Positions 56,036 to 64,000 of a DNA stretch of 64,000 nucleotides are shown piece by piece. How positions within the stretch are numbered: position 1 is the stretch's first letter; the number at the start of each line of letters is the position of its first letter. Under the pieces are notes generated by a model. The model saw only the letters and a list, made by a program, of their open reading frames with translations. It did not search any database and was not told the DNA's origin. Both the position numbers and the translations under genes were made by a program. This DNA is from Chlorobaculum parvum NCIB 8327 (lineage in GTDB: Bacteria; Bacteroidota; Chlorobiia; Chlorobiales; Chlorobiaceae): assembly GCF_000020505.1 (NCBI RefSeq), contig NC_011027.1, positions 790,001-854,000 of the forward strand. Reading direction: 5' to 3'.

Positions 56036-58796
56036 CCAGCCTTTCGAAAATTCCCGAGAGCAGGAGTTGCTAAGCCTTCGCCGTGAGCTTGAAGAGGCCA
56101 AGCAGCTCAACGAAAAGCTTCAGGACGAACTGGTCGAGCAGCGCAGCTTCATGGATGCGCTGCTCGAAGCCACTCCGGATCTTTTAGTTCTGAAAGACGC
56201 GAACTTCCGTTACCGTAGCGTCAACCAGGCGTTCTGCCGTTTTCTTGGCATGAGGGCAGATGAGATTATCGGCAAAAATGATGAGGAGCTGCTCTCTCCT
56301 GAGGATGCGGTTTTGTGCGCCGGTCAGGATGCTGAAGTCCTGAAAACCCGGCAGCATCTGGAAAAAGACAGGGTAATTGCCGGCCCGAAAGGCCGGGTCT
56401 GGTTCCGGGTGAAGAAGACCCCGGTGTTCGATGCTTCCGGTCAGGTCACGGCCATTCTGTGCATGGCAAGGGATATCAGTCGCAGAAAAAAGGCTGAGCT
56501 CGAGTTCGACAGACTGTTCAATCTCACGCCGGATATGGTGTGTATCGCCTCCTCCAACGGGCACTTCACCAAAATCAACAAGGCATGGCAGAAAACGCTC
56601 GGTTATTCCGAACAGGAGCTTCTTTCCACGCCATTCCTCAAACTGATTCATCCCGACGATATCAAGGTCACCTGGGCTGAAATTGAAAAAATACTGGATG
56701 GTCAGCGTTCGCTGAATTTTGTGAATCGTTACCGGGCCAGCGACGGCTCGTATCGATGGTTTGAATGGAATAGCACGCCGCTTGAAGAAGGGGTGATTTA
56801 TGCTGTTACGAGAGACATTACCGAGCGAATCGAGCAGGAGAAGCAGACCCGTCTCTGGGCCGATGCATTCAGGCTTTGTGCTCACGGCATCGCCATAGGG
56901 TTGCCGCAGACCAACCAGGTGCTTGCCTGCAACGAGGCGTTTGCTCGCCTGTGTGGTCGGCCGGTCAGTGAGATCGAGGGGGTCAGGATTGCGAGTCTCT
57001 ATGTTCCTGAAGATCGTGAAACGGTAATGAACAATATCAGAACCGTTGACCGTACGGGATTTATCAGTTACCAGGCGAGAATGCAACGGCCGGATGGCAG
57101 CGCTTTTCCCGCGCAGATGGATGTGGTCAGCGTCCGGGGAGATGACGGGCAGCTTATGTACAGGGTTGCCACCGTGCAGGATATTACCGGACGGCTCAAA
57201 TCGCAATCGGCCCTGCGCGAAAGCGAGGAGCGGTTCCGTTCGGTAGTGGAGTCGGCGCCGGACGCCATCTTCATTCAGACCAGCGAGTGTTTCAGTTATC
57301 TGAACAACCGCGCGCTCACTCTGTTCGGAGCCTCGACTCCTGATGAGCTGCTCGGGCGCAAGGTTCTTGACATGATTCATCCCGATTGCCGCGAGCTGGT
57401 CGATACCAGAATGCGCAGGCTCAACGAGCTTCGCCAGTCTGCTCCTGCGATCGAAGAGCGGCTTTTGCGTCTGGATGGTTCTACCGTTGAGGTCGAGGCC
57501 TCCGCCGTGCCGTTTACCTTTTCCGGTAAGCCTGGAGCGCTGGTTTTCCTCCGTGACATCAGGCGCCGGAAAAAAGCTGAAAAGGAGCGTGCCGAGCTTG
57601 AACAGCAGCTCTATCAGTCGCAGAAAATCGAATCGATCGGTCGGCTTGCCGGTGGCATCGCGCATGATCTGAACAATCTCCTGACCCCGATTCTCGGCTA
57701 CTCCGAGATGCTGTTGAAGCGCATCCGTGAACCCGAAAAGAGCAAGCAGTATGTCGAAGTCATCCATCACGCCGCCCTCAAATCTCGTGAACTTGTCCGG
57801 CAGCTTCTGGCCTTCAGCAGCCGCCAGTCGCTTGAGTTCAGAACCGTTGATCTGAACGAAGTGATCCGGGACTTCGAGCAGCTTTTGCGGCGAACCATCC
57901 GGGCCGACATCGACATTCGCTACCATCTGCATGAGCAACCGCTTCCCATGCGCGGGGATGCCAGCCAGCTCGAACAGATCATCATGAACCTTGCCGTTAA
58001 CGCCGAAGATGCCATGCCGGCGGGGGGCGAACTGATTATGGAGTCCTCGCTGCTGGTGATCAAAAAAGGGGAGGAGAAATATTTCGAAGGTCTGGCCGCA
58101 GGCTCCTATGCCTTGCTGACGGTTCGTGATACCGGAGAGGGGATGGATCAAAAGACGCTGAGTCATCTGTTCGAGCCTTTTTATACCACCAAGCCCAAGG
58201 GCAAAGGCACCGGGTTGGGACTCTCGACCGTTTATGGCATTGTTCGCCAGCATGGTGGCATTATCCAGGTTGGCAGCGAGCGTGGTGAGGGTACGTGTTT
58301 CAAGATCTTATTGCCAATTCAGCACAGTGATGTTCAGGAAATTCCTGCTGCTGAAGAGTTCGTGAATCATGTGGACGGCGGCGCCAAAGTGCTGGTTGTC
58401 GAAGATGACGAGCTGGTACGAAAGTTTGTTGTCCAGACTCTTGATGAAGCCGGTTTTACCATTCGGGAAGCCGAAGGCGGGGAAGAGGCGCTTGCACTGA
58501 TTGTGAAGGATGGATTTATTCCGGATTTGCTTCTGACCGATCTGGTCATGCGAGGCATGAATGGACGCGTTCTGTATGAAAAAATTCAGGAGATTATTCC
58601 GTCGATCAGGGTGATTTACATGTCCGGGTATGCCAAAGACATCATTTCAAGTCAAGGCATCATGAATGAGGGGCTGACTTTTCTGCAGAAGCCGTTCGCG
58701 GTGCCAGTCCTGCTGGATAAAGTCAGGTACGTGCTCGAGAACGGAAATGGAGCAGCGAAAAAGCAGGAAAGAAAAAAGCTGAAACCGAAGCTGTAA
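56028..58796 (+). CDS. Hybrid sensor histidine kinase with four PAS domains and a receiver
   Basis: A 922-residue cytoplasmic kinase. After an N-terminal coiled segment (residues 8-40) come four PAS domains (about 42-150, 155-265, 275-395 and 400-520), then HisKA with H546 in [14 protein letters not shown], a HATPase (MNLAVNAEDAMPAGG, RDTGEGMDQKT and [13 protein letters not shown]) and a receiver with D838 in LLTDLVMRGMNG. The final lysine-rich KKQERKKLKPKL is encoded over the 3' end of rnpB. It shares its kinase-plus-receiver plan with the protein at 38065-40518 but has a different sensing region. Overlaps the CPXCG gene by 8 bases. Confidence 0.92.
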   Translation: MSDQPFENSREQELLSLRRELEEAKQLNEKLQDELVEQRSFMDALLEATPDLLVLKDANFRYRSVNQAFCRFLGMRADEIIGKNDEELLSPEDAVLCAGQDAEVLKTRQHLEKDRVIAGPKGRVWFRVKKTPVFDASGQVTAILCMARDISRRKKAELEFDRLFNLTPDMVCIASSNGHFTKINKAWQKTLGYSEQELLSTPFLKLIHPDDIKVTWAEIEKILDGQRSLNFVNRYRASDGSYRWFEWNSTPLEEGVIYAVTRDITERIEQEKQTRLWADAFRLCAHGIAIGLPQTNQVLACNEAFARLCGRPVSEIEGVRIASLYVPEDRETVMNNIRTVDRTGFISYQARMQRPDGSAFPAQMDVVSVRGDDGQLMYRVATVQDITGRLKSQSALRESEERFRSVVESAPDAIFIQTSECFSYLNNRALTLFGASTPDELLGRKVLDMIHPDCRELVDTRMRRLNELRQSAPAIEERLLRLDGSTVEVEASAVPFTFSGKPGALVFLRDIRRRKKAEKERAELEQQLYQSQKIESIGRLAGGIAHDLNNLLTPILGYSEMLLKRIREPEKSKQYVEVIHHAALKSRELVRQLLAFSSRQSLEFRTVDLNEVIRDFEQLLRRTIRADIDIRYHLHEQPLPMRGDASQLEQIIMNLAVNAEDAMPAGGELIMESSLLVIKKGEEKYFEGLAAGSYALLTVRDTGEGMDQKTLSHLFEPFYTTKPKGKGTGLGLSTVYGIVRQHGGIIQVGSERGEGTCFKILLPIQHSDVQEIPAAEEFVNHVDGGAKVLVVEDDELVRKFVVQTLDEAGFTIREAEGGEEALALIVKDGFIPDLLLTDLVMRGMNGRVLYEKIQEIIPSIRVIYMSGYAKDIISSQGIMNEGLTFLQKPFAVPVLLDKVRYVLENGNGAAKKQERKKLKPKL

Positions 58797-59169
58797 GCCG
58801 AATTCTGTGAATCATCATCGAGTGATGAAGCTGCAGTCATTTATCTGATGCGGCCTACCCGGAAACGTTGGGCGGGCAACCCTTCTTTCCTTGCGGAAAA
58901 AGCTTCCATATTTGGCCTTGCTTCGGGGAGGTTTTCATAGCGTACGGCATTGCTGACGCACCTGGTGGTCTCTTACACCGCCTTTTCACCCTTACTCCGG
59001 CCGGAGCCGGGGCGGTTTGCTTTCTGTTGCACTCTCTGTGACAGACGGTTTGCACCGCTGCCCCCGGCCTTGAACCAGGTTCTCGACCGGCACCCTGCCC
59101 TGTGAAGTTCGGACTTTCCTCTGCACAGCGTCAAGCCATACAGCGACTGCACACTTGCGGTTTCAGCTT
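58772..59169 (-). ncRNA. rnpB: RNase P RNA (type A), rnpB
   Basis: The catalytic RNA of RNase P, which removes tRNA 5' leaders. Read on the minus strand it has the conserved GAGGAAAGTCCG near the 5' side (about 59117-59128) and the 3' sequence AGAATTCGGCTTACAG (around 58790-58808). The ends pair as P1: AGCTGAAACCG near 59168 with CGGTTTCAGCT near 58778, followed by a T-run at about 58772-58777. The predicted length of about 395 bases fits type A. The 3' end overlaps the coding end of the kinase gene on the other strand by about 20 bases. Confidence 0.95.
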
Positions 59170-59203
59170 TAAAGATGAACAGTGCTCCCCATGCGGGGAG
59201 TGA

Positions 59204-59248
59204 AAAAAGAGAACAGCCGAACAGAGTTATTCCGTTCGGCCGTTCTGA
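59204..59248 (-). terminator. Intrinsic terminator of the zinc-ribbon gene
   Basis: AGAACAGCCGAAC (59210-59222) and GTTCGGCCGTTCT (59234-59246) form a long stem. On the minus strand it is followed by six T. A further small hairpin (GCTCCCC / GGGGAG, 59184-59200) lies between it and rnpB. Confidence 0.8.
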
Positions 59249-59257
59249 CAAAAAATA

Positions 59258-60070
59258 TTACTTGCTGTCTTCGTTGGCAGCCTCGTCGAACAGGCGCTCG
59301 TGAACCACGATGCGGCCACACGATTCGCAAACGTAAAAACCGCCCTGCACGATCAGGGTGTGGCGGTTGGTCGGAACCCTGGTGTTGCAGCCAGAGCAGG
59401 CTTGGCGATCCAGCTTGACCACAGCGTTTTGCAGCGTACCGCTTTTGAGGTGGTCGTATTTATCGAGCAGGCGCTTGGCTTCCTTGGTTACGACGGCTCG
59501 CTGTTTATCAAGGCTTTCCCTGAGTTGAGCAACCTCTTCGGCTGTTTCGACCTCGATGCTCTCCAGCTCCTCTTTTTTGAGTTTGACCTGCTCGCTCAGA
59601 TCCGACATCTGCTGCTGAAGCACATCGTCAGGCATCATCTCTTCGGAAATCTCGTCGTAACGGTTCTCGGCAATCAGTTCGCGACCTTTGTTCTGCAGTT
59701 CTGTTGCATGGTGCTCGGCCTGCGAAATGTCCTGAAGCTGGATTTCGCACTGCGCGATCTCTTTTTCTTCGTATTCGATCTGCTTTGACAGCGCATCATA
59801 CTCCTTGTTGTTGCGCGCCTGAGTCTGCTTATCCTTGAACGATTTGATTTTTTCCTTGCAGTCGTTAATGAGCCCGTTCAGCCGCTCACGGAGTTTCAGA
59901 TGATCTTCGGTGATTTTTTTGCGAGCCTCGATCTGGCGAATCGTGAAGGCCAAATCCTCTTCGAGCGCAGAAATCTCTTCCGGAAGGCCTTTCTGCAGGC
60001 TCATGATCTCCTCGATCTGATTGTCGATGTGCTGAAGGCGAACGATGAGATTGATTTTAGTATGATCCAC
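59258..60070 (-). CDS. Coiled-coil protein with C-terminal C4 zinc ribbon
   Basis: A 270-residue protein. Residues 1-190 are a long coiled coil (IDNQIEEIMSLQKGLPEEIS, then NKEYDALSKQIEYEEKEIAQ). The last 60 residues form a C4 zinc ribbon (ACSGCNTRVPTN, then YVCESCGRIV) with four cysteines. This is the CdsZ/DUF-type family found in many bacteria, thought to bind nucleic acids or act in translation-linked processes; no enzyme activity is visible. It lies downstream of the rpmG-tRNA pair on the same strand, behind a terminator. Confidence 0.88.
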   Translation of the reverse strand: MDHTKINLIVRLQHIDNQIEEIMSLQKGLPEEISALEEDLAFTIRQIEARKKITEDHLKLRERLNGLINDCKEKIKSFKDKQTQARNNKEYDALSKQIEYEEKEIAQCEIQLQDISQAEHHATELQNKGRELIAENRYDEISEEMMPDDVLQQQMSDLSEQVKLKKEELESIEVETAEEVAQLRESLDKQRAVVTKEAKRLLDKYDHLKSGTLQNAVVKLDRQACSGCNTRVPTNRHTLIVQGGFYVCESCGRIVVHERLFDEAANEDSK

Positions 60071-60100
60071 TACTGCACCGGTTTAGATTGTAAAAAAAGG

Positions 60101-60130
60101 AAAAAAAAAGCACCTCCATCGAAGGTGCTT
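60101..60130 (-). terminator. Intrinsic terminator after tRNA-Leu
   Basis: AAGCACCT (60108-60115) and AGGTGCTT (60123-60130) form a stem; on the minus strand it runs into nine T (60101-60109). It ends the rpmG-tRNA-Leu transcript. Confidence 0.85.
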
Positions 60131-60221
60131 ACCCCAGTATTTCAAATTAGTTCTCTGTAACAGGAGACGTCGTGATATTCTTAACCCTGATCCTCTTGCA
60201 CATGTAACTTTTGCAGGTAGT

Positions 60222-60306
60222 TGGTGCCCGAAAGGAGATTCGAACTCCTACACCTCTCGGCGCTCGCCCCTGAAACGAGTGCGTCTACCAATTCCGCCAT
60301 TCGGGC
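60222..60306 (-). tRNA. tRNA-Leu (anticodon CAG)
   Basis: An 85-base tRNA including an encoded CCA. The acceptor stem is GCCCGA / TCGGGC. The D-arm reads GGCGGAATTGGTAGACGC, the anticodon loop TTCAGGG gives anticodon CAG, and a long variable arm (GCGCCGAGAGGTGT region) and the T-arm GAGTTCGAATCTC follow. The long variable arm confirms the leucine class. It is flanked by rpmG upstream and a terminator downstream. Confidence 0.95.
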
Positions 60307-60366
60307 ATTGCAAATTGTCAAAAAGCCTTACTTGGAAAGATAAGTTCTTTTCGACGATTATGCTAA

Positions 60367-60549
60367 TTACTTGATCTCTTTGTGCTCGGTGTGCCTCTTG
60401 AGATTCGGATTGTACTTCTTGAGTATGAGTCGCTCCGTGGTGTTCTTTTTGTTCTTGGTCGTGGTGTATCTTGAGACCGGTTTGCCTTCCTTTTTAGCTT
60501 CGGTGCACTCAAGCGTCACAATGATCCTGTTCTCTTTTCCTTTTGCCAT
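60367..60549 (-). CDS. rpmG: Ribosomal protein L33
   Basis: A 60-residue basic protein of the 50S subunit: [20 protein letters not shown] and then [20 protein letters not shown]. The zinc-binding CxxC pairs of the cysteine form are absent, so this is the zinc-independent type. Upstream of tRNA-Leu by about 60 bases and likely co-transcribed with it. Confidence 0.96.
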
Positions 60550-60656
60550 CAGTAGCGTCGATCAGTTGATTATTAAATGAGCAACGAATATACACCTTGG
60601 ACTCCTATTATGCAAGGTCTGCTGTTTTTTTGTTTCAGGAATGAAGAAAGGCTATT

Positions 60657-61952
60657 ATGTTCCTTCTAATCGCCAATGAACCATCAAATTACCAGCGCAT
60701 CGTGCTCGACAGTCACTTTTTTTCATACTCCGACGGAACCCTTTCATGTGAATCTCTAAAGCTTGACGAACTTGCCCGGCAGTACGGCACGCCACTGTTC
60801 GTGACCAGCCGCCAGAGCCTGATCAGCCAGTACCGGGCCTTCGAGGAGGCATTTGCCGCTCTTCCGCATTTCACCTGTTATTCAGTCAAGGCTAACTTCA
60901 ATCTTGAGGTTATCCGCACGCTTGCTGCCGAAGGTTGCGGATGCGACGTCAATTCCGGAGGTGAACTCTATCGTGCACTGAAAGCCGGCGTACCTGCCGA
61001 GAAAATCATCATGGCTGGAGTTGGTAAAACCGAGGAGGAGATCGAGTATGGCCTGAACTCGGGCGTGATGATGATCAAGGCCGAGTCGACTGCCGAGCTC
61101 AAGGCGATCAATCGTGTGGCTGCTCGCCTTGGCAAGGTCGCACAGGTCGGCGTCAGGGTTACTCCCAACGTGACCGCCGAGACCCATCCCTACATCACCA
61201 CGGGCGACAGTAAGGAGAAGTTCGGCATCGACGAGGCCGGGCTGGCCGAGGTGTTCGACTTGTTTAAAGCATTAACGAACCTTGAGCTTCACGGTCTCGA
61301 CATGCACATCGGCTCGCAGATTTTCGATCCGGAGTACTACGTGGCCGCCACGCAGAAGCTGCTCGAGGTGCTTGAATCGGCGCGTCATCTTGGCTTCGAT
61401 ATCAAATGGCTCGATCTCGGTGGAGGTTTCCCGGCAACCTACGATCCGCAGAAACCAGCTACGCCGATCACCAAGTTTGCCGAAAAGCTTATTCCGATGC
61501 TCGACGACAAAGGCGTGACGGTTATTTTCGAGCCGGGCCGGTTCATTGCCGCCAACTCGTCGGTGCTGGTCACCAAAATTCTCTATCGCAAGAAAAACCA
61601 TGCGGGCAAAGAGTTCTTCATTGTCGATGCCGGTATGACCGAACTGATCCGCCCTGCGCTCTATCAGTCGCACCACGAAGTGCTCACGGTCAAGCAGCAC
61701 GACAAGAGCGTTGTGGCTGACGTGGTAGGGCCGGTTTGCGAATCAAGCGACTTCTTCGTCCGCCACCGCACTATCGGCGATGCTCCTGAAGGTGAATTGC
61801 TCGCCGTACTCTCTTCCGGAGCTTATGGCGCAGTCATGGGCACCAACTACAATGGTCGCCGTCGTCCCGCAGAAGTAATGGTTGACGGCAGCGAAGCCAA
61901 GCTGATTCGCCGCCGTGAAACCTACGAGCAGCTCGTGCAGAACGAAATTTAA
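60657..61952 (+). CDS. lysA: Diaminopimelate decarboxylase
   Basis: Converts meso-diaminopimelate to lysine, the last step of lysine synthesis. A PLP fold-type III enzyme of up to 431 residues. Motifs include the PLP lysine in YSVKANFNLEV, CGCDVNSGGELYRAL, the HIGSQIFDP segment, the phosphate-binding EPGRFIAANS and the substrate cysteine in PVCESSDFF. The ATG at 60657 has a modest ribosome site (AGAAAGG); a GTG 14 codons further in (60699 region, LDSHFFSY) would give about 417 residues, closer to relatives. A hairpin follows at 61967-62011. Confidence 0.94.
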   Translation: MFLLIANEPSNYQRIVLDSHFFSYSDGTLSCESLKLDELARQYGTPLFVTSRQSLISQYRAFEEAFAALPHFTCYSVKANFNLEVIRTLAAEGCGCDVNSGGELYRALKAGVPAEKIIMAGVGKTEEEIEYGLNSGVMMIKAESTAELKAINRVAARLGKVAQVGVRVTPNVTAETHPYITTGDSKEKFGIDEAGLAEVFDLFKALTNLELHGLDMHIGSQIFDPEYYVAATQKLLEVLESARHLGFDIKWLDLGGGFPATYDPQKPATPITKFAEKLIPMLDDKGVTVIFEPGRFIAANSSVLVTKILYRKKNHAGKEFFIVDAGMTELIRPALYQSHHEVLTVKQHDKSVVADVVGPVCESSDFFVRHRTIGDAPEGELLAVLSSGAYGAVMGTNYNGRRRPAEVMVDGSEAKLIRRRETYEQLVQNEI

Positions 61953-61966
61953 GAGCATGGACTAAT

Positions 61967-62011
61967 ACGGACGAAGTGGATTGGAATGTTCTCCTGATCC
62001 GCTTCGTCCGT
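61967..62011 (+). terminator. Hairpin after lysA, candidate terminator
   Basis: ACGGACGAAGTGGAT (61967-61981) and ATCCGCTTCGTCCGT (61997-62011) form a 15-base stem with one G-T pair. No long T-run follows, so termination is uncertain. The word GGACGAAGTGGA also occurs near 30213, so this may be part of a dispersed repeat. Confidence 0.5.
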
Positions 62012-62145
62012 TGATGAGCCGAGCCTCCACGCTATACTTCGCCCTTTTACCTCCGGAATTCCCTATCTTTTTTTATAGATACTCGCGCCTGTTCTGATGT
62101 TGATTTCAGAATAGCAGCGCTTGTTTTGTTATCAAACAAAGAACC

Positions 62146-63267
62146 ATGCAGCAAGCTGAAAAGATGAGATATATCGCGCGAACGGTTATTTCGATGTGCT
62201 TGTTTTTTGCGCTTATCCTGTCGAACAGTGTACTGCTTGCTCGATCCGATCCTGAATTTTCGACGCGCGCATTGGCTGATACGGTTGGATTTGCGCATAA
62301 GGCCAGGCAAATGGATTCAGTCATGGTGCGAATCGATAGACTGTATCATGACGATCTTGCTCGTACGCAGCAGCCAGTGGGAACCGTGTGGCGGGCGGCG
62401 ATCTGTCCGCATGACGATTACACCTACGCGAGCTGGCTCTATCCGGCGGTGTTGAGAAATATCAAGGCAAAAACAGTCATCATTTTCGGCGTGGCTCACA
62501 AAGCGTGGCGCTACAATCTCGAAAACTGGCTCGTTTTCGACAGCTTCAGCTCATGGCGCGGTCCGTACGGACCGGTCACGGTGTCGCCGCTGCGGGAAGA
62601 AATCATCAAGCAGTTGCCTGCCGATATGGCCATCGTGCACGATCCGATGCAGAGCGAGGAATATTCCGTGGAGGCGATGATTCCGTTTCTGCAATACCAG
62701 AAAAGGGATGTTGAAGTCATCAGCATTCTGGTGCCGTACATGGATTTCGAGCGGATGCAAACCATCAGCAAGCATTTGGCCAAGGCACTGTTTATCGTGA
62801 TGAGCCAGAAGAATTTGCGCTGGGGAGAGGATGTTGCCATCCTGATTTCGTCCGACGCCGTGCATTATGGCGATGAAGATTGGGGCGGATACAATTATGC
62901 CTATTACGGAACCGGCAGCAAAGCGAATGCGCTGGCAGAAGCTTATGATCGGGAAATAATCAGCACCTGTTTTGACTCGGAATTGACCGAAAAGAAAGTT
63001 GCCAGATTTTATGCCTACACGACCAAGCCGGATAATTTCAAGGAATACAAATGGAGCTGGTGCGGAAACTATGCTATTTCCGTTGCTCTGTTGACGTCCC
63101 GGGATTTGCAGAAGCTGGAAAAAAGCGCTCCGTTAAAAGGCGTGCCGATTGCTTATGCTACGAGCATCAGCCAGCCGCATTTGAAAGTCGATGATCTGGG
63201 AATGGGTGAGACGGCGATTGCTATGCAGAGGCATTGGGTGGGTTATCCGGCGATTGGGTTTAAATAA
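62146..63267 (+). CDS. Secreted Memo/AmmeMemoRadiSam-B-like protein
   Basis: A 373-residue protein with an N-terminal signal-like hydrophobic segment (residues about 14-32) and a Memo-type domain. Conserved points are CPHDDYTYA, where the family has a His/Asp metal or active site, FGVAHKAWR, EEYSVEAMIPFLQY and ISSDAVHYG, matching SSDLSHYG in relatives. Memo-family proteins bind iron or copper and are related to extradiol dioxygenases. Cytosolic members accompany radical-SAM and AMMECR1 genes; here those are not adjacent, and a signal peptide suggests an extracytoplasmic role. Function unknown. Confidence 0.85.
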   Translation: MQQAEKMRYIARTVISMCLFFALILSNSVLLARSDPEFSTRALADTVGFAHKARQMDSVMVRIDRLYHDDLARTQQPVGTVWRAAICPHDDYTYASWLYPAVLRNIKAKTVIIFGVAHKAWRYNLENWLVFDSFSSWRGPYGPVTVSPLREEIIKQLPADMAIVHDPMQSEEYSVEAMIPFLQYQKRDVEVISILVPYMDFERMQTISKHLAKALFIVMSQKNLRWGEDVAILISSDAVHYGDEDWGGYNYAYYGTGSKANALAEAYDREIISTCFDSELTEKKVARFYAYTTKPDNFKEYKWSWCGNYAISVALLTSRDLQKLEKSAPLKGVPIAYATSISQPHLKVDDLGMGETAIAMQRHWVGYPAIGFK

Positions 63268-63370
63268 TTAAATAGAAACGAAGGCATTGAAATATGGTGT
63301 TGTGAGATGTATTTTATCCTTAAAAAAAAAGAGTTTTATTTTTCCAGAAAAACCTTTCTAAAGTAATGTT

Positions 63371-64000
63371 ATGTCAGATATAATTAAGGTTCGTGTGGAA
63401 CAACAGATTAATGAAATTGCAGATGAGGTTTCTGCAATTATAGCTGTTGTGAGGCCAATACTTTATGGATTATTACATGCTTTAAAGCGTGAGGTAGTTG
63501 AGGAGGTTAATGGTTATGCTAATGTGAAGCTTTTTATGCTTCCGCGATTGTACCGGCCGGGTGATGGTGATTGTGGTATATGTTTCGAATATGCGGTGCA
63601 TGATGCCATTCGCCGAGGTGATGCGCCGATTCTTGAAAAGGTGAATGATAGTATGCGGAAATATTGTCGTGTTCCGGGTAATCAGACATCTTCGATATTA
63701 TTTGGGGCTGAAAAGTCTGGAGCGATCCAATTGCTTGAGACTGCGGAAAATTTGCTGACAGACGAGTCTCGATTATTAACAGGGGCTCAGGCTCAACCAA
63801 TTAAATTGCGTAGGTATATAAATATGTTGGCAGCTGCATTTAGAAAACCAACAACACGTCCTTCACTTCCTTATAGTATTAGTGGCTTGTGGAAGGCTGA
63901 TTTGTTTTTAGGCATGAGCGACTCGGATAGGTGGGTTGGGACAACGGTAAAAATAAACCCAAGACATCTTGAGGGGGCAAAAGGATTGCGTATTGCAATT
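63371..64000 (+). CDS. AT-rich protein, 3' end cut by window; possible restriction/defence enzyme
   Basis: An open frame starts at the ATG at 63371 and runs 210 codons to the window end. The first 40 residues (MSDIIKVRVEQQINEIADEV) look helical. The visible C-terminal part reads SLPYSISGLWKADLFLGMSD, then WVGTTVKINPRHLEGAKGLR. The order Asp (KADLFLG) followed by a V-x-K strand (GTTVKI) could fit a PD-(D/E)xK nuclease core and recalls restriction-related hypothetical proteins. That is a resemblance by eye only. Base use is AT-rich compared with neighbours, suggesting acquisition. Confidence 0.6.
   Translation, partial: MSDIIKVRVEQQINEIADEVSAIIAVVRPILYGLLHALKREVVEEVNGYANVKLFMLPRLYRPGDGDCGICFEYAVHDAIRRGDAPILEKVNDSMRKYCRVPGNQTSSILFGAEKSGAIQLLETAENLLTDESRLLTGAQAQPIKLRRYINMLAAAFRKPTTRPSLPYSISGLWKADLFLGMSDSDRWVGTTVKINPRHLEGAKGLRIAI

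Overview
The window is bacterial chromosome from a green sulfur bacterium (Chlorobiota), most likely Chlorobaculum or a close relative. The evidence is the gene content. It carries BchF, BchC and BchX for bacteriochlorophyllide synthesis, two chlorosome envelope proteins (a CsmH-type protein and the [2Fe-2S] protein CsmI), the carotenoid genes crtQ and crtB, the hemA-hemC-hemD-(IMPase)-hemB porphyrin group, and the bacillithiol deacetylase BshB1. Coding density is high, most genes are GC-rich, and many neighbours overlap by a few bases.

Layout. 1-6.5 kb: tetrapyrrole synthesis (hemB partial, frameshifted inositol-monophosphatase-like gene, small membrane protein, hemD, hemC, hemA, hemX/ccsA-like). 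6.7-8.6 kb: typA. 8.6-11.4 kb: bchF-bchC-bchX operon; BchX carries a C-terminal sigma-70 region-4-like tail. 11.4-12.9 kb: an AT-rich island with one membrane/coiled-coil gene between two structured sites that resemble integron attC sites. 13-20 kb: peptide-binding lipoprotein, bshB1, dut, csmH, two glycosyltransferase-type genes and crtQ. 20-28 kb: Lrp-type regulator with type III glutamine synthetase, yjbQ, coaX, aroB-aroK and an amidotransferase. 28-35 kb: recD2, a sensor-like membrane protein, an HD protein, a multidomain peptidoglycan-active protein and two membrane proteins, one AT-rich. 35-38 kb: rimO-tgt. 38-47 kb: hybrid histidine kinase, the transglutaminase / alpha-E / circularly permuted ATP-grasp trio, an AlbA_2-type regulator and a ClC channel. 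47-48.7 kb: a decayed accessory patch (Imm-like protein, truncated 2TM protein, frameshifted AT-rich gene). 48.7-58.8 kb: lysS, crtB, hflX-ybeY, csmI, aminotransferase, CPXCG protein and a second hybrid kinase. 58.8-64 kb: rnpB, zinc-ribbon coiled-coil protein, tRNA-Leu(CAG), rpmG, lysA, a secreted Memo-like protein and a partial, possibly restriction-related gene.

How it fits together. HemA, C, D and B make uroporphyrinogen III for haem, corrinoid and (bacterio)chlorophyll. BchF, BchC and BchX act late in bacteriochlorophyll synthesis. CrtB and CrtQ make the carotenoid backbone, and CsmH and CsmI sit in the chlorosome envelope. Photosynthesis genes are therefore spread over about 50 kb among housekeeping genes, not held in one superoperon. 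Intergenic space holds several dispersed palindromic repeat families and clear intrinsic terminators. I see no CRISPR array, complete insertion sequence or rRNA operon.
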